Both the position numbers and the translations under genes were made by a program. 64,000 nt of DNA, from NCBI RefSeq assembly GCF_018327705.1, contig NZ_BNEM01000002.1, positions 372,001 through 436,000 of the forward strand. Direction: 5' to 3'. The notes beneath the pieces were generated by a model that was given only the letters and a program-made list of their open reading frames with translations, searched no databases and was not told where the DNA came from. The stretch is from Catellatospora sp. TT07R-123. GTDB taxonomy: Bacteria > Actinomycetota > Actinomycetes > Mycobacteriales > Micromonosporaceae. Positions 33,809-42,543 of this stretch are shown here, in pieces; positions within the stretch are counted from its first letter, which is position 1, and every line of letters starts with the position of its first letter.

Positions 33809-34963
33809 TCAGTAGTGCAGTGCCTCGGCCAGGTCGATCACGCCTCGTCCTGCCAGCTCCGCGTGGACCGGGCCGTCCGTGGAGATCTCGACGACGGCGT
33901 CGTCAAGGCGCAGCAGCCGGACCGTCTCGGCCGTGCCGCCCGCGCCCTGCTGGCTGAACCCGCCCAGGCCGCAGGTGCCGTTGCGGTTGCCGAGGCAGAC
34001 CGGCGGCGACGGGCAGGCGCCGTACGCGCAGGCCGGGGTGAACGAGACCGCCAGCCTGCCGTACGCGCCCAGGTCCACCCGGGTGCGGAAGCCGACGGTG
34101 GGCGACCCCTGCATCTGCGGCACGTCGATGCGCGCGTCCGGCAGCCGCGCCCGCAGGAACGTCGCCAGCTGGGCCGACAGCTGCTCACGCGCCCTGTCGG
34201 GTGCCGGGGACGGCGCCACCGGTCCGTCGGGGAACACCCCGAGGCCGTCGGCCTGCACCAGCTCCAGCAGCTGCCGCACAGTCAGCGGCGGCGAGCCGGA
34301 GTGGACGGCGTCCACGTAGCTGTACGCGCTGACCATCGTCCCGTCGGGCAGGTACGCGTGGGCGCGGTTGAAGCCCCAGTCGGCCACCGACAGCAGCACG
34401 GCCCCGTCGGCTGTCCGCTGGTAGCCGCAGGCCGTGCTGATCGGGGTGGCGCCGTCGCACTGGTCGTTGCGGGTCGGCGCCACCTGCGGCGCGCGGCCTG
34501 CCTCGACTGCCACGAAGCCGCGGACGTCCGGCAGCGCCAGGTCGAACAGCGCCTCATACTGCGCGAACCGCCGGTTGTAGACGAACGCTGTGGGGTCGTG
34601 CGCGGTGATCTGCGCCTGCGGCGCGAGCGCGGCCAGGCTGCCGCGCACCGCGGCGGCGAGCCGGGTCACGGTCTGCGCGCACCCGCCGGGCAGCGGCCCG
34701 ACGGCACCGGTCGCGGTCGACACCGCGGCGGGAGCAGGGGTGGGGCAGCCGGTCGCGGTGGCGACCGGGGCACGGCCACCCCCGCTGACGAGCAGCGGCA
34801 ACGTGAGTACGGCGGCGACGAGCGCGGCGGTGCCGGTGGCTGAGCCGGCCCAGCGCAGCCTGCGGGAACGCCGCTGCTCTGCGGCGATCAACGAGTCGAG
34901 ATCGATGCCGCTGGGCGGCGGGGCGTCCACCGCGGCGCGCATCCGGTGGGTCAGGTCGTGCAT
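33809..34963 (-). CDS. Membrane-anchored protein, probable anti-sigma partner
   Basis: A 384-residue protein: a short cytoplasmic N-terminus (1-38), one membrane helix (39-60), a Pro/Ala-rich spacer and a large extracytoplasmic domain with several cysteines (GCPTPAP, NDQCDG, TACGY, PACAYGACP, PVCLGNRNGTCG). The layout and its place one base after a SigE-family sigma factor's stop suggest an anti-sigma factor or sensor for that sigma, though no zinc anti-sigma HxxxCxxC motif is present. The outer domain was not recognised. Confidence 0.6.
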   Translation of the reverse strand: MHDLTHRMRAAVDAPPPSGIDLDSLIAAEQRRSRRLRWAGSATGTAALVAAVLTLPLLVSGGGRAPVATATGCPTPAPAAVSTATGAVGPLPGGCAQTVTRLAAAVRGSLAALAPQAQITAHDPTAFVYNRRFAQYEALFDLALPDVRGFVAVEAGRAPQVAPTRNDQCDGATPISTACGYQRTADGAVLLSVADWGFNRAHAYLPDGTMVSAYSYVDAVHSGSPPLTVRQLLELVQADGLGVFPDGPVAPSPAPDRAREQLSAQLATFLRARLPDARIDVPQMQGSPTVGFRTRVDLGAYGRLAVSFTPACAYGACPSPPVCLGNRNGTCGLGGFSQQGAGGTAETVRLLRLDDAVVEISTDGPVHAELAGRGVIDLAEALHY

Positions 34964-34964
34964 C

Positions 34965-35474
34965 TCATGCCTCCTCGGCGACCAGTCCGGTGCCCCCGAG
35001 GCGCGCGCGCAGCGCCTCCAGGGCCCGGAACGTCTGGCTCTTGACGGTGCCGGTCGAGCAGCCGAGCTCGGCAGCGGTCTGCTCGACCGACAGGTCGCAG
35101 AAGAAGCGCAGCACGAGCACGGCGCGGCGGCGGGCCGGCAGTTCGGCGAGCAGGGCGGTGACGTCCAGGCGCTGGTCGACGCCGTCGGCGCCGGGCACGT
35201 CGGCGGCCCGTTCCGGCAGGAACTCGACCGTGCGCTCGCGGCGCCACGGGCGGCGGCGCTCGTTGAGCATCGCCCGCAGCATCGACGTACGCACGTAGGC
35301 GTCGGGATGCTCCATCCGCGACACCCGGTCCCAGTGCCGGTACAGGCCGGTCAGCGCCGCCGACACCATGTCGTCGGCGGCGTGCCAGTCGCCGCAGAGC
35401 AGGTACGCGGTACGCCGCCAGCCGTCCATCCGGCCGGTGACGAACTCGCGGAACCCGTCGACGTCCTTGGCCAT
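34965..35474 (-). CDS. SigE-family ECF RNA polymerase sigma factor
   Basis: A 169-residue short ECF sigma factor of the actinomycete SigE-like family. Region 2 is at 5-75 (WRRTAYLLCGDWHAADDMV, then LYRHWDRV). Region 4 is at 105-165 (LVLRFFCDLSVEQTAAELGCSTGTVKSQTFRAL). A strong GAGGAGG ribosome site precedes ATG 35474. It heads a two-gene operon with a membrane protein whose ATG overlaps or abuts its stop. Such sigma factors respond to envelope signals passed through the membrane partner. Confidence 0.9.
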   Translation of the reverse strand: MAKDVDGFREFVTGRMDGWRRTAYLLCGDWHAADDMVSAALTGLYRHWDRVSRMEHPDAYVRTSMLRAMLNERRRPWRRERTVEFLPERAADVPGADGVDQRLDVTALLAELPARRRAVLVLRFFCDLSVEQTAAELGCSTGTVKSQTFRALEALRARLGGTGLVAEEA

Positions 35475-35636
35475 CCCGTCCTCCTCGTCCTCACCCGTCG
35501 AACACGGGACGGGCGGGCCGGGGTTGCCCGGATCGGCAGGAGATTATCGGCGCGGGCTTTCCGGGCGCCGGGAAAACCCGTTGCGAGTGACCGGCGTCAG
35601 GTGTCTGGTTGATCGGCCACCGATCACCGAAGGAAT

Positions 35637-36215
35637 ATGACGCGCATGCCGCTGCCCACTCCCACGTTGCACACCGCCCGCCTGCGGCTGCGTCCGTTCG
35701 ACGACGCGGATGCCGACGACCTCTTCGCGCTGCACAGCAGCGCCTACGTGCTGCGCTACTGGGACTCGCCGCCCTGGACCGATCGCGCGCGTTCCGAGCG
35801 GTTCCTCGCGGCGTGCCGGCGGATGGCCGAGGAGGGCACCGGGGTGCGGCTGGCCGTGGACCGTGTCTCCGACGGGGCCTTCGTCGGCTGGTGCACCCTG
35901 AACCGGTGGAATCCGGACTACCGCAGCGCGTCGCTGGGCTACTGCTACGGCGAGGCGGCGTGGGGCCACGGCTATGCGACGGAAGCCGCGCGCGCTCTGC
36001 TGGGGTGGGCTTTCGACACGCTGGACCTGAACCGCGTCCAGGCGGAGACCGATACCCGCAACACGGCCTCTGCCCGCGTGCTGGAAAAGCTCGGGTTCGT
36101 GCGTGAGGGGACGCTGCGGGAGGACTGCGTCGTCAACGGCGAGGTCTCCGACTCGTGGGTCTACGGGCTGCTCAGACGGGAGTGGCAGCCGTCCGGGCCG
36201 GTCCCGGCCCGCTGA
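35637..36215 (+). CDS. GNAT (RimJ/RimL-type) N-acetyltransferase
   Basis: A 192-residue acetyltransferase of the RimJ/RimL group, which transfers acetyl from acetyl-CoA to N-termini of ribosomal proteins or to small amines. It has the N-terminal LHTARLRLRPFDDADADDL, an acetyl-CoA-binding loop AAWGHGYATEAARALLGWA and the late motif NTASARVLEKLGFVREGTLR. Two starts are possible: ATG 35637, only 2 bp from AGGA, or ATG 35646, 11 bp from it. The acceptor is unknown. Confidence 0.88.
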   Translation: MTRMPLPTPTLHTARLRLRPFDDADADDLFALHSSAYVLRYWDSPPWTDRARSERFLAACRRMAEEGTGVRLAVDRVSDGAFVGWCTLNRWNPDYRSASLGYCYGEAAWGHGYATEAARALLGWAFDTLDLNRVQAETDTRNTASARVLEKLGFVREGTLREDCVVNGEVSDSWVYGLLRREWQPSGPVPAR

Positions 36216-36230
36216 GCGACTGCGGCTGCC

Positions 36231-36554
36231 TCACCTCAGCCGGCCTGCCACTGCCGCGATGGCGGCATCGATCGATGCGAGGCTGTAGCCGGCCAGTGGA
36301 ATCCTGGTGATCGCGAGGCCCATCTGGGAATCCGCGGCGACGTCTGCCAGCGACGGCGCGTTGAGCAGCCCTTCCACCGTGTCCGTACGCGCCATGCCTG
36401 CGATCGTTCGCTGGGTATCGAGCTTGATGATCGCGTTTGTGGCCGGGCCGACCAGCTGCGCGAGCTTCCGTCCGGAGATTCCCGACGCGGTGGCCCTGGC
36501 GACCTCGGCGCGCAACTGGATCAGCCGATGGTAGATCTCGGTGAGTTCACCCAT
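36231..36554 (-). CDS. Hypothetical helical protein, 107 residues
   Basis: Not recognised. The sequence is almost wholly helical and amphipathic (EIYHRLIQLRAEVARATASG; LAQLVGPATNAIIKLDTQRT), with no membrane helix. It lies 36 bp after a small membrane protein gene on the same strand, so the two may be co-transcribed. Its stop is 15 bp from the convergent acetyltransferase stop. Confidence 0.55.
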   Translation of the reverse strand: MGELTEIYHRLIQLRAEVARATASGISGRKLAQLVGPATNAIIKLDTQRTIAGMARTDTVEGLLNAPSLADVAADSQMGLAITRIPLAGYSLASIDAAIAAVAGRLR

Positions 36555-36590
36555 GCCGACCCTCGCCTGTCGTCGTGACCGCCTGCGCTC

Positions 36591-36800
36591 TCAACGAGCG
36601 CTGCGCGCCTGGTGGAAGTACAGGAAGCCTTCGAGGGCCACGATCCCGACGCCGGCGACGACGAGCAGCATGCCGATGACCGCCAGTGTCTTGTTCTCGG
36701 CTCCGATGCGTTCGCCCAGCGGGCCGACTCCGCCGCCGAACGAGGCGAGCAGGCCGCCCACGATGACCGCGCCGACCCCGATGCAGAACCAGTTACCCAC
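36591..36800 (-). CDS. Small two-helix membrane protein
   Basis: A 69-residue protein with two membrane helices (about 4-24 and 38-60) joined by a short polar loop (GERIGAENK). GTG 36800 is preceded by GGGGG. The N-terminal cysteine is not in a lipobox. Function unknown. It lies about 140 bp downstream of the large GTPase operon on the same strand but is separated from it by non-coding DNA. Confidence 0.5.
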   Translation of the reverse strand: MGNWFCIGVGAVIVGGLLASFGGGVGPLGERIGAENKTLAVIGMLLVVAGVGIVALEGFLYFHQARSAR

Positions 36801-36937
36801 GAGTTGCCCCCGCTCGTCAGTGGAAGGGCGCCGGTGAGTACGTTACGCAGACCGGGATGCGTGCGCCATCGACCGAATAACCGAAGTTCTTCGTCCTATA
36901 ACGACGGACTGGTGTGACCGCCCGGCGATGCCGCTGG

Positions 36938-38419
36938 TCAGGCGCCGGATCCGGTGGCGCTGTGGAAGTAGATCGTCTCGCAGACCTCGCGGGCGGTCCG
37001 GGCGTGCCTGGCGACCACGCGGAGCGGGGAGCCCTCCAGCCGGCGCCAGCGGCGCACCTGCGCGTCCGCGGCGGCGACCAGGGCGCCGGGGTCCGCGTCG
37101 GCGGCCAGGCCGAGGCACTCCCGGTCGTCGGCTCCGGTCGCCAACCGGACCAGCGCCTGCTCGTCGGCCGCCTCCAGGCTGAGCCGGTGGGTGGCCAGGT
37201 CGACCAGTGCCGTGGTCAGCTCGGCCTGCCGCATCCGCGGATGGCGGCGCACTTCGGCCAGCCTCGCCCGTAGCGCCTCGTACACGTCGCGTTCGGCTTC
37301 CGTGGTCGCGGCGGCACCGGCCAGGTCGATCCGCGCCAGCGCCGACGAGGCGCGCAGCCGGTCGGCTGAGGCCACCAGCGTGCTGAACACGAGCCTGTTC
37401 AACTCGTCGACCCCGGAGCTGCGCCTCAGCTCGTCGAGCAGGGGTTGCGCCCCGCTGACGCCGCGTCGGGCGGCCGCGACCGCGCAGCGGATGCCGTACC
37501 GGCTCAGCAGCCGCGACAGCCGCTCCCGCTCGTCGGCGCCGATCGGGCAGCTGTGCCATTCCCGCAGGTTGCGGGCCGAACGCAGGGCCTCGGCCAGGTC
37601 GGCCGGATCTGCGTCGGCCAGTCGCGCGACCAGCTGCGCGTCGGCCTCCCCGAACCCGTCCCCCACCGCCGTCTGGGCGAGCAGCCCGGCGACGGGCACC
37701 GTGGTCGCGATCAGCCCGCGCAGTTTCGCGCTGTACGTGGTCGCCAGTTGCGTGGCCAGGGGCCACGGGTCTGAGATGCCGTCGCCGAGCAGGTCGATGC
37801 GGCTGAGCACCCCGAGCACGTTCGCCGCCGTCAGGGCGCCGTTCGCCTTGCGGCGCAGCGCCTCCAGGGCCGCCACGTCGCCCTCACCGGGGTGGGGCAT
37901 GACGTAGATGAGCGCGTCGGCCTCGGCCAGTGCGGCCATGGCCACGTCGTCCAGCCCCGACAGCGAGTCCATGCCGGGGGTGTCGATGATCGTGTAGTCG
38001 GTGTCGAGGCGCTCGTTGACCACGTGCACGACGAGTTCCCGGACCTGCTCGCGTGGCACGCCCAGCTCACCGAACTCGTCCGGGACACCGCCGCCGGGCC
38101 GGGACGCGACCGTCGTGACGCGCCCGTCCACGTGGCGCACCTCGATGCGGTTCTGGTGGGAGTGGCGGAACCACGCCACGACCATGGTGCACTCCACGGC
38201 GGCGGTCGCGGCGACCTTCTGGCCCACCAGAGCGTTGATCAGCGTGGACTTGCCGGCCTTGACGCGGCCGCCGACCGCGATGCGCAGCCGCGTGTCCGCC
38301 AGGCGGTCGGCGACGGCGCCGACCGCCGCCGCGAAGCGTCCGGGTGGCAGCGCCGGCCTGGCCGCTGCGAGGATCTCCGCCAGCTGGGCGCACAGCGGAC
38401 CCGATGTCCGGGCCGTCAC
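36938..38419 (-). CDS. Dynamin-like GTPase, second of a pair
   Basis: A 493-residue GTPase of the dynamin superfamily. The P-loop is GRVKAGKST (51-59), switch II is IIDTPGMDSL, and the base-specificity motif reads SRIDLLG. After the G domain (to about 240) the protein is helical, as in the stalk of bacterial dynamins. No membrane helix is obvious. GTG 38419 overlaps the stop of the upstream dynamin-like gene by 4 bp, which suggests the two act as a hetero-pair, as in known tandem bacterial dynamins. Last gene of the leftward cluster operon. Confidence 0.85.
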   Translation of the reverse strand: MTARTSGPLCAQLAEILAAARPALPPGRFAAAVGAVADRLADTRLRIAVGGRVKAGKSTLINALVGQKVAATAAVECTMVVAWFRHSHQNRIEVRHVDGRVTTVASRPGGGVPDEFGELGVPREQVRELVVHVVNERLDTDYTIIDTPGMDSLSGLDDVAMAALAEADALIYVMPHPGEGDVAALEALRRKANGALTAANVLGVLSRIDLLGDGISDPWPLATQLATTYSAKLRGLIATTVPVAGLLAQTAVGDGFGEADAQLVARLADADPADLAEALRSARNLREWHSCPIGADERERLSRLLSRYGIRCAVAAARRGVSGAQPLLDELRRSSGVDELNRLVFSTLVASADRLRASSALARIDLAGAAATTEAERDVYEALRARLAEVRRHPRMRQAELTTALVDLATHRLSLEAADEQALVRLATGADDRECLGLAADADPGALVAAADAQVRRWRRLEGSPLRVVARHARTAREVCETIYFHSATGSGA

Positions 38420-40257
38420 TGGGCGCCGAGGCGGGTCTGCAGCTCGGCCAGGCGCCTGCTGACGGCCCGCAGCTCGTCGGTGTCGACGGTGGCCCGCTCA
38501 CGCAGGCGCGCCAGCTCCTCGACCGTGGCCGCCAGGTGCAGCCGGTGCTCGGCAAGTTCCCGCTCCAGCCGGGTCCGCTCCTGCCGGATTCGCTCGGAGA
38601 TCGACTCGGTCAGCCTGGCCGTCGTGGCGGTGATGCCGTCGTGGATGCGTGCGGGCACCTCGGTCTCCAGCTCGTTGGCGACCCGGTGCAGGTACCGGCT
38701 GGCGTCGCCGCGGGCGCGTTCGAGGTCCTCCCGGCGCTTGCGCCGGCCCATGAGGCCCGCCATCACGCCGATGCCCGCCGCGGCGGGCAGCAGCACTCCG
38801 CCGGTGATCGCCGCGAGCACGACGAAGGTCAGCAGCCCGGCCCCGCCGTGCGGCATGGCGCGCTCGACGGTGGCGAGCACACCCTTGTCGTCGCGGGTCT
38901 GCCGGATCGGTTCGGGCAGGGCGCGGACCCGCTCCGGCAGTTCCAGTTCGCGGCCGGCGGCGGAGTCGGCGCCGTTGAAGTTGCATGCCACCTCGGCGGA
39001 CACGGTGGCGATGCCCTGCCGGGCAGCCTCCTCCAGCTGGAGCCAGAGGCCGCGTACGCCGTCCTCCAGGTCGGCGGCGAGCTCGGACAGCCCGGCCGCG
39101 TCCGATGTGTGGATCTTCTGCTCGCCCAGCGTCCGCAGGTCGTTCAGGCTGCGGCGGAAGCCCAGCTGCAGGACGCGTTCCAGTTCCTCCATCCGCTCCC
39201 TGAGGGTGGCGCGCCAGGTCGCGTTCTGGCTGTCGAGCTGCTGCAGCCCGATCTCGCGGGCGTGGATCTCCGCGGACAGCTTGGGATCCTGCGCCAGCGA
39301 GCGCAGGTGCCGCTCGAACCGCTGTAGCAGCGGGTCGAGCGCGGCGCGCGCCACGAGCAGCGCGTTGTCGAGCCGGATCTCCTGCGCCCGCCGGGCCACC
39401 CCCTCGTCGATGGCGCCGAGCAGCGCGGCGAAACCGCTGCTGTCGAGCCTGCGCGCGGCCAGGGCGTGCTCGCCTGCCTCGGTGGCCGCGTCGGCGTCGG
39501 ACTTGTCCCGGCTGCTGACCGGGAACCAGGGCGACTCCTCGTACCTGGGTGCGTGCTCGCGGACCAGGTCGCGGTTGCGGACCAGGACCTTGTCCCAGTC
39601 GTCGTGCTTGTCGATCTGGGTGAGCACGAAGTACACCGTGGCGATGCGCTCGCTGGCGCGATGCAGGAAGTCGAGCTCCGACCGGGTGAGCTCGGTCGAT
39701 CCGTCGACCACGAACAGCAGCGCGTCCGCTCGGGCCAGCGTCGCCATCGTGATCTGGGTGTGCCCGGCGATGAGGCCGCCCACCCCGGGCGTGTCGACCA
39801 CGGTCAGGCCCAGGGCCAGCAGCGGCGCGGGCACCCCGATCTCCACCTGCCACACGTCGTCACGGCGGGGCAGCTGCGTGGCAGGGTCGAGCGCCGCGTA
39901 CGTCTCGACCTCGGTGAGGCCGATCTCCCGGCGGCCGGACTCGCCTTCGAGGTGGGCGTAGGCGCACGGCTGGTCCGCGTGCCGTACGACCAGGTGCACG
40001 CTCGTGGCCACGTCGACGCCGACGGGCAGCAGGCCCGGCCGGCCGACCAGCCCGTTGATCAGCGAGCTCTTGCCGCGCTTCTTCTCCCCGACCACGACCA
40101 GGGTCGCGGCGTCGGCGCCGATACGGTCGCTCTCCTCGCGGATCGCGGCGGCCAGGCGGTCGCGTTCGGGCTGCTCGCCGAGCCGGGCCACGGCCGCGGA
40201 CGCGTCGGCGCAGGCTGCCACGACCGGCTCGGTCAGCGGATGGGTTGACTGGGACAC
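38416..40257 (-). CDS. Dynamin-like GTPase with C-terminal membrane segment
   Basis: A 613-residue dynamin-family GTPase. Motifs: P-loop GEKKRGKSS (57-65), switch II VVDTPGVGGL, specificity motif LTQID. A long helical region follows; near 505-530 is a hydrophobic hairpin (LLTFVVLAAITGGVLLPAAA) that could dip into the membrane; the C-terminus is a coiled coil (ISERIRQERTRLERELAEH). Bacterial dynamins remodel or repair membranes, including under phage attack. GTG 40257 has GAGG 5 bp upstream. It sits 8 bp after the unknown 398-residue gene and overlaps the second dynamin by 4 bp. Confidence 0.87.
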   Translation of the reverse strand: MSQSTHPLTEPVVAACADASAAVARLGEQPERDRLAAAIREESDRIGADAATLVVVGEKKRGKSSLINGLVGRPGLLPVGVDVATSVHLVVRHADQPCAYAHLEGESGRREIGLTEVETYAALDPATQLPRRDDVWQVEIGVPAPLLALGLTVVDTPGVGGLIAGHTQITMATLARADALLFVVDGSTELTRSELDFLHRASERIATVYFVLTQIDKHDDWDKVLVRNRDLVREHAPRYEESPWFPVSSRDKSDADAATEAGEHALAARRLDSSGFAALLGAIDEGVARRAQEIRLDNALLVARAALDPLLQRFERHLRSLAQDPKLSAEIHAREIGLQQLDSQNATWRATLRERMEELERVLQLGFRRSLNDLRTLGEQKIHTSDAAGLSELAADLEDGVRGLWLQLEEAARQGIATVSAEVACNFNGADSAAGRELELPERVRALPEPIRQTRDDKGVLATVERAMPHGGAGLLTFVVLAAITGGVLLPAAAGIGVMAGLMGRRKRREDLERARGDASRYLHRVANELETEVPARIHDGITATTARLTESISERIRQERTRLERELAEHRLHLAATVEELARLRERATVDTDELRAVSRRLAELQTRLGAQ

Positions 40258-40264
40258 CTGGACC

Positions 40265-41461
40265 TCACTCGTCGCCGAAGAGCTTGTCGTAGTCGACCTC
40301 GTCGGGGCTGGCCTGCCCGGTACGCCCCACCACCGGCCCCGGCGGCGGCACCGGCCGCTGGACCGGCTCCGGATCGGGCTGCACCGCCGCCGCACCGGTC
40401 GACTTGCCCGCCTTGAAACCCGTCATGTTGTAGTTTTCGTCAACCGTCCGCGGCTGGAGCGGGTCGCGTCGCCCATCGTCATACGGACCGTGCTGAGGGC
40501 TGCTCGGCTTGTTCCGCCCGGTGATGCGATCGAAGGCGCCGTCGACGGCACCGAGGGCGAAGTCCCTGGCACTCCGAGCTCCACCTGTCAGGCGGTCGAT
40601 CAGGTCAGGCGACTGCTCCGGCGCCTGCTGCGAACCCGGGTGGGTGGGACTCTCGTTGCTGAACGTCCACCCGCTCGGGGTTCCCGGAGGTGCCTGCGGA
40701 CTGCTGCGTTGGCGGTCGTCCGCCTCGCTGACCGTCGGCGACGGCTCGAAGGCGAACCTGTCCACGTCGTCGACGACGACATGGGTCGCGCCGCGGCGAC
40801 GTGCCTGGCGCTGCTGCTGCCAGCCGAACACCACGGCGAACGGCTCGTAGCTGGTGAACGCCAGCTCCCAGAAATGCTCAGCCTTCGCGGCTGGAATGAG
40901 CCAGGTGCCGTCCTTGACCTTGAGCCGCAGCTGCTGTCCGTCATCGTCGATCGTGGATTCACGCTCGGGCAGCCGACCCGCCCGGGTGTCGTGCCATGGC
41001 GCGTGCTCCGGCGCGGTGATGTGCGGGTCTCGCAACTGGCTGAGGTGCTTGTCCCAGTCGCCGCCCACCCAGTGGGTGTACACCGGCCCGGCCCACTCCT
41101 GCCAGTGTTCCCGCAGTTCGGCCAGTGTCGGCGGGTCAGGCGTGCTGGCCGGGGCGACCCAGCCGACGAAGGTGTGCAGGGGCCGGTTCTCGTGGCTGTT
41201 CATCTCGGGATGCAGCTGCGCGGCCCGGCAGGCGACACCCACCAGCATGTTCCCCGCGCTGTCCCGGCTGATCAGGAAGCGGGGGCGGTCGAGGTGGTGC
41301 CCGCCGTCGACGACCGCGCCGACGGCGGTGGTCAGCCAGTCGCGGTGGGACACGCCCGCCGGGACGGCCCGCCACCACACGTCGGCGTTGCGAGTGCGGC
41401 CGAACACCACCGGAGCCCACCCGGGCGCGGACGCCACCTCGTACTCTTCGTGCTGGTTCAT
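40265..41461 (-). CDS. Unrecognised protein in GTPase/Hsp70 operon
   Basis: A 398-residue protein not recognised. Residues 1-245 look like one folded alpha/beta domain rich in tryptophan (GRTRNADVWWRAVPAG; RPLHTFVGWVAP; DGTWLIPAAKAEHFWELAF). Residues 250-398 are low-complexity, rich in Pro/Gly/Ser/Gln, and probably disordered, ending in an acidic DYDKLFGDE. A disordered tail with a charged end is typical of adaptor proteins. The ATG overlaps the stop of the upstream GTPase gene as ATGA, so it is made in step with the GTPases and may be their partner or substrate. Confidence 0.7.
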   Translation of the reverse strand: MNQHEEYEVASAPGWAPVVFGRTRNADVWWRAVPAGVSHRDWLTTAVGAVVDGGHHLDRPRFLISRDSAGNMLVGVACRAAQLHPEMNSHENRPLHTFVGWVAPASTPDPPTLAELREHWQEWAGPVYTHWVGGDWDKHLSQLRDPHITAPEHAPWHDTRAGRLPERESTIDDDGQQLRLKVKDGTWLIPAAKAEHFWELAFTSYEPFAVVFGWQQQRQARRRGATHVVVDDVDRFAFEPSPTVSEADDRQRSSPQAPPGTPSGWTFSNESPTHPGSQQAPEQSPDLIDRLTGGARSARDFALGAVDGAFDRITGRNKPSSPQHGPYDDGRRDPLQPRTVDENYNMTGFKAGKSTGAAAVQPDPEPVQRPVPPPGPVVGRTGQASPDEVDYDKLFGDE

Positions 41462-42528
41462 ATTTGGAAGCGCCCGTCCTTGATGATGGGGTACTTGGCC
41501 AGCTGCTCGACGAGCTTGGCGATCGTCGACTCGTCGGTGCTCATCCGCCCGCCGAGCTCGCTCATCCGCCCGTCCAGCTGGTCGATCTCCTCACGCATCC
41601 GGCGCATGTCGCCCCGCTGGAACAGCTGGGCAGTGAACTTGCCCTCCAGTTCCCGCAGCTTGGCCGCCGACTCCGACTGCGAGGCGCGGTAGGCGGCCAT
41701 CTCGGCGTTCTGCTGCTGGAGGGTCTCGGTCAGGTAGTACAGCAGCGAGAAGATGAACGGGAGGTGCACCCCGACGGGGTCGACCTCGCTCGGGTCGACC
41801 TTCGTATACTGCTCCAGCCCGAACCGGCCCACCTGGACCGGGCAGATCAGCGCGGTGATGCCCGGCTGGAAGATCTTCGGCATGATGTGCTGGAGCTGCC
41901 GCACCGCGATCGAGCGGGCCTTCTTCCATTCCAGCCCGCTCAGCGCCGGGATCAGGTCGATCTTGGTAATCAGCACGACCACGGACGGGGCGAGCTGGCC
42001 CCGAGCGCGACGCGCGGTGACCGCATCGTCGAGCAGCCTCGACATCTTCGCGATACGCATCGGGTCACTGCCGGGGTTGAGCGTCAACGACTCACCTTCG
42101 GGCAGGTCCTTGATGGCGGCGATCCAGTTTCCCAGATGCCGGCCGTCGAGGACCATGTAGACGGTGTCCGTCACCAGCAGCCGCTCGTGGATCTCCTTCG
42201 CGTCGTCGGCACTGGTCGTCTTGACGTCCAGCACACCGCCGCGAAAGTCGACGCAGTCGATGGTCAGCAGGCTGTCGAACCCGTGCTTGAGCACGAAGTC
42301 GTATCGCTTCTGCCCGTCGACGCTGGTGGCCGGGGGCAGTTCACCGGTCTCGCACAGCGCGCTCCAGGCGTCCATCAGGTCGATGTCGTCGTCCGGGTCC
42401 TTGGTGTACAGGAAGTAGTTGGCCACCCCGGCCGACATCGCGGCGTACATGCCGTGCATGAACAGTGTCTTGCCGGACCCGCTGGCGCCGAGCACCGTCA
42501 GGTTCACCTTGGGAATATTCGCGGTCAT
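41458..42528 (-). CDS. GTPase, first of a related pair (double-GTPase type)
   Basis: A 356-residue GTPase. P-loop GASGSGKT (14-21), G3 region VDFRGG, and G4 VLITKIDL are present. After the G domain there is a C-terminal coiled-coil segment of about 80 residues (SESAAKLRELEGKF; MRRMREEIDQLDGRMSELGG). The G3 motif D-[FY]-R-G-G is shared with the GTPase encoded just upstream, indicating two diverged paralogues; tandem GTPases of this kind are known in predicted NTP-dependent conflict systems. ATG 42528 is preferred to GTG 42534. The stop overlaps the next gene by 4 bp. Confidence 0.82.
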   Translation of the reverse strand: MTANIPKVNLTVLGASGSGKTLFMHGMYAAMSAGVANYFLYTKDPDDDIDLMDAWSALCETGELPPATSVDGQKRYDFVLKHGFDSLLTIDCVDFRGGVLDVKTTSADDAKEIHERLLVTDTVYMVLDGRHLGNWIAAIKDLPEGESLTLNPGSDPMRIAKMSRLLDDAVTARRARGQLAPSVVVLITKIDLIPALSGLEWKKARSIAVRQLQHIMPKIFQPGITALICPVQVGRFGLEQYTKVDPSEVDPVGVHLPFIFSLLYYLTETLQQQNAEMAAYRASQSESAAKLRELEGKFTAQLFQRGDMRRMREEIDQLDGRMSELGGRMSTDESTIAKLVEQLAKYPIIKDGRFQI

Positions 42529-42543
42529 CGTCACATGTCCAGT

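Noticed and set aside
32523-36215. A cell-wall/division cluster around the mraY-like gene
   Set aside because: Neighbours are a sigma factor pair and an acetyltransferase; no mur or fts genes are present.
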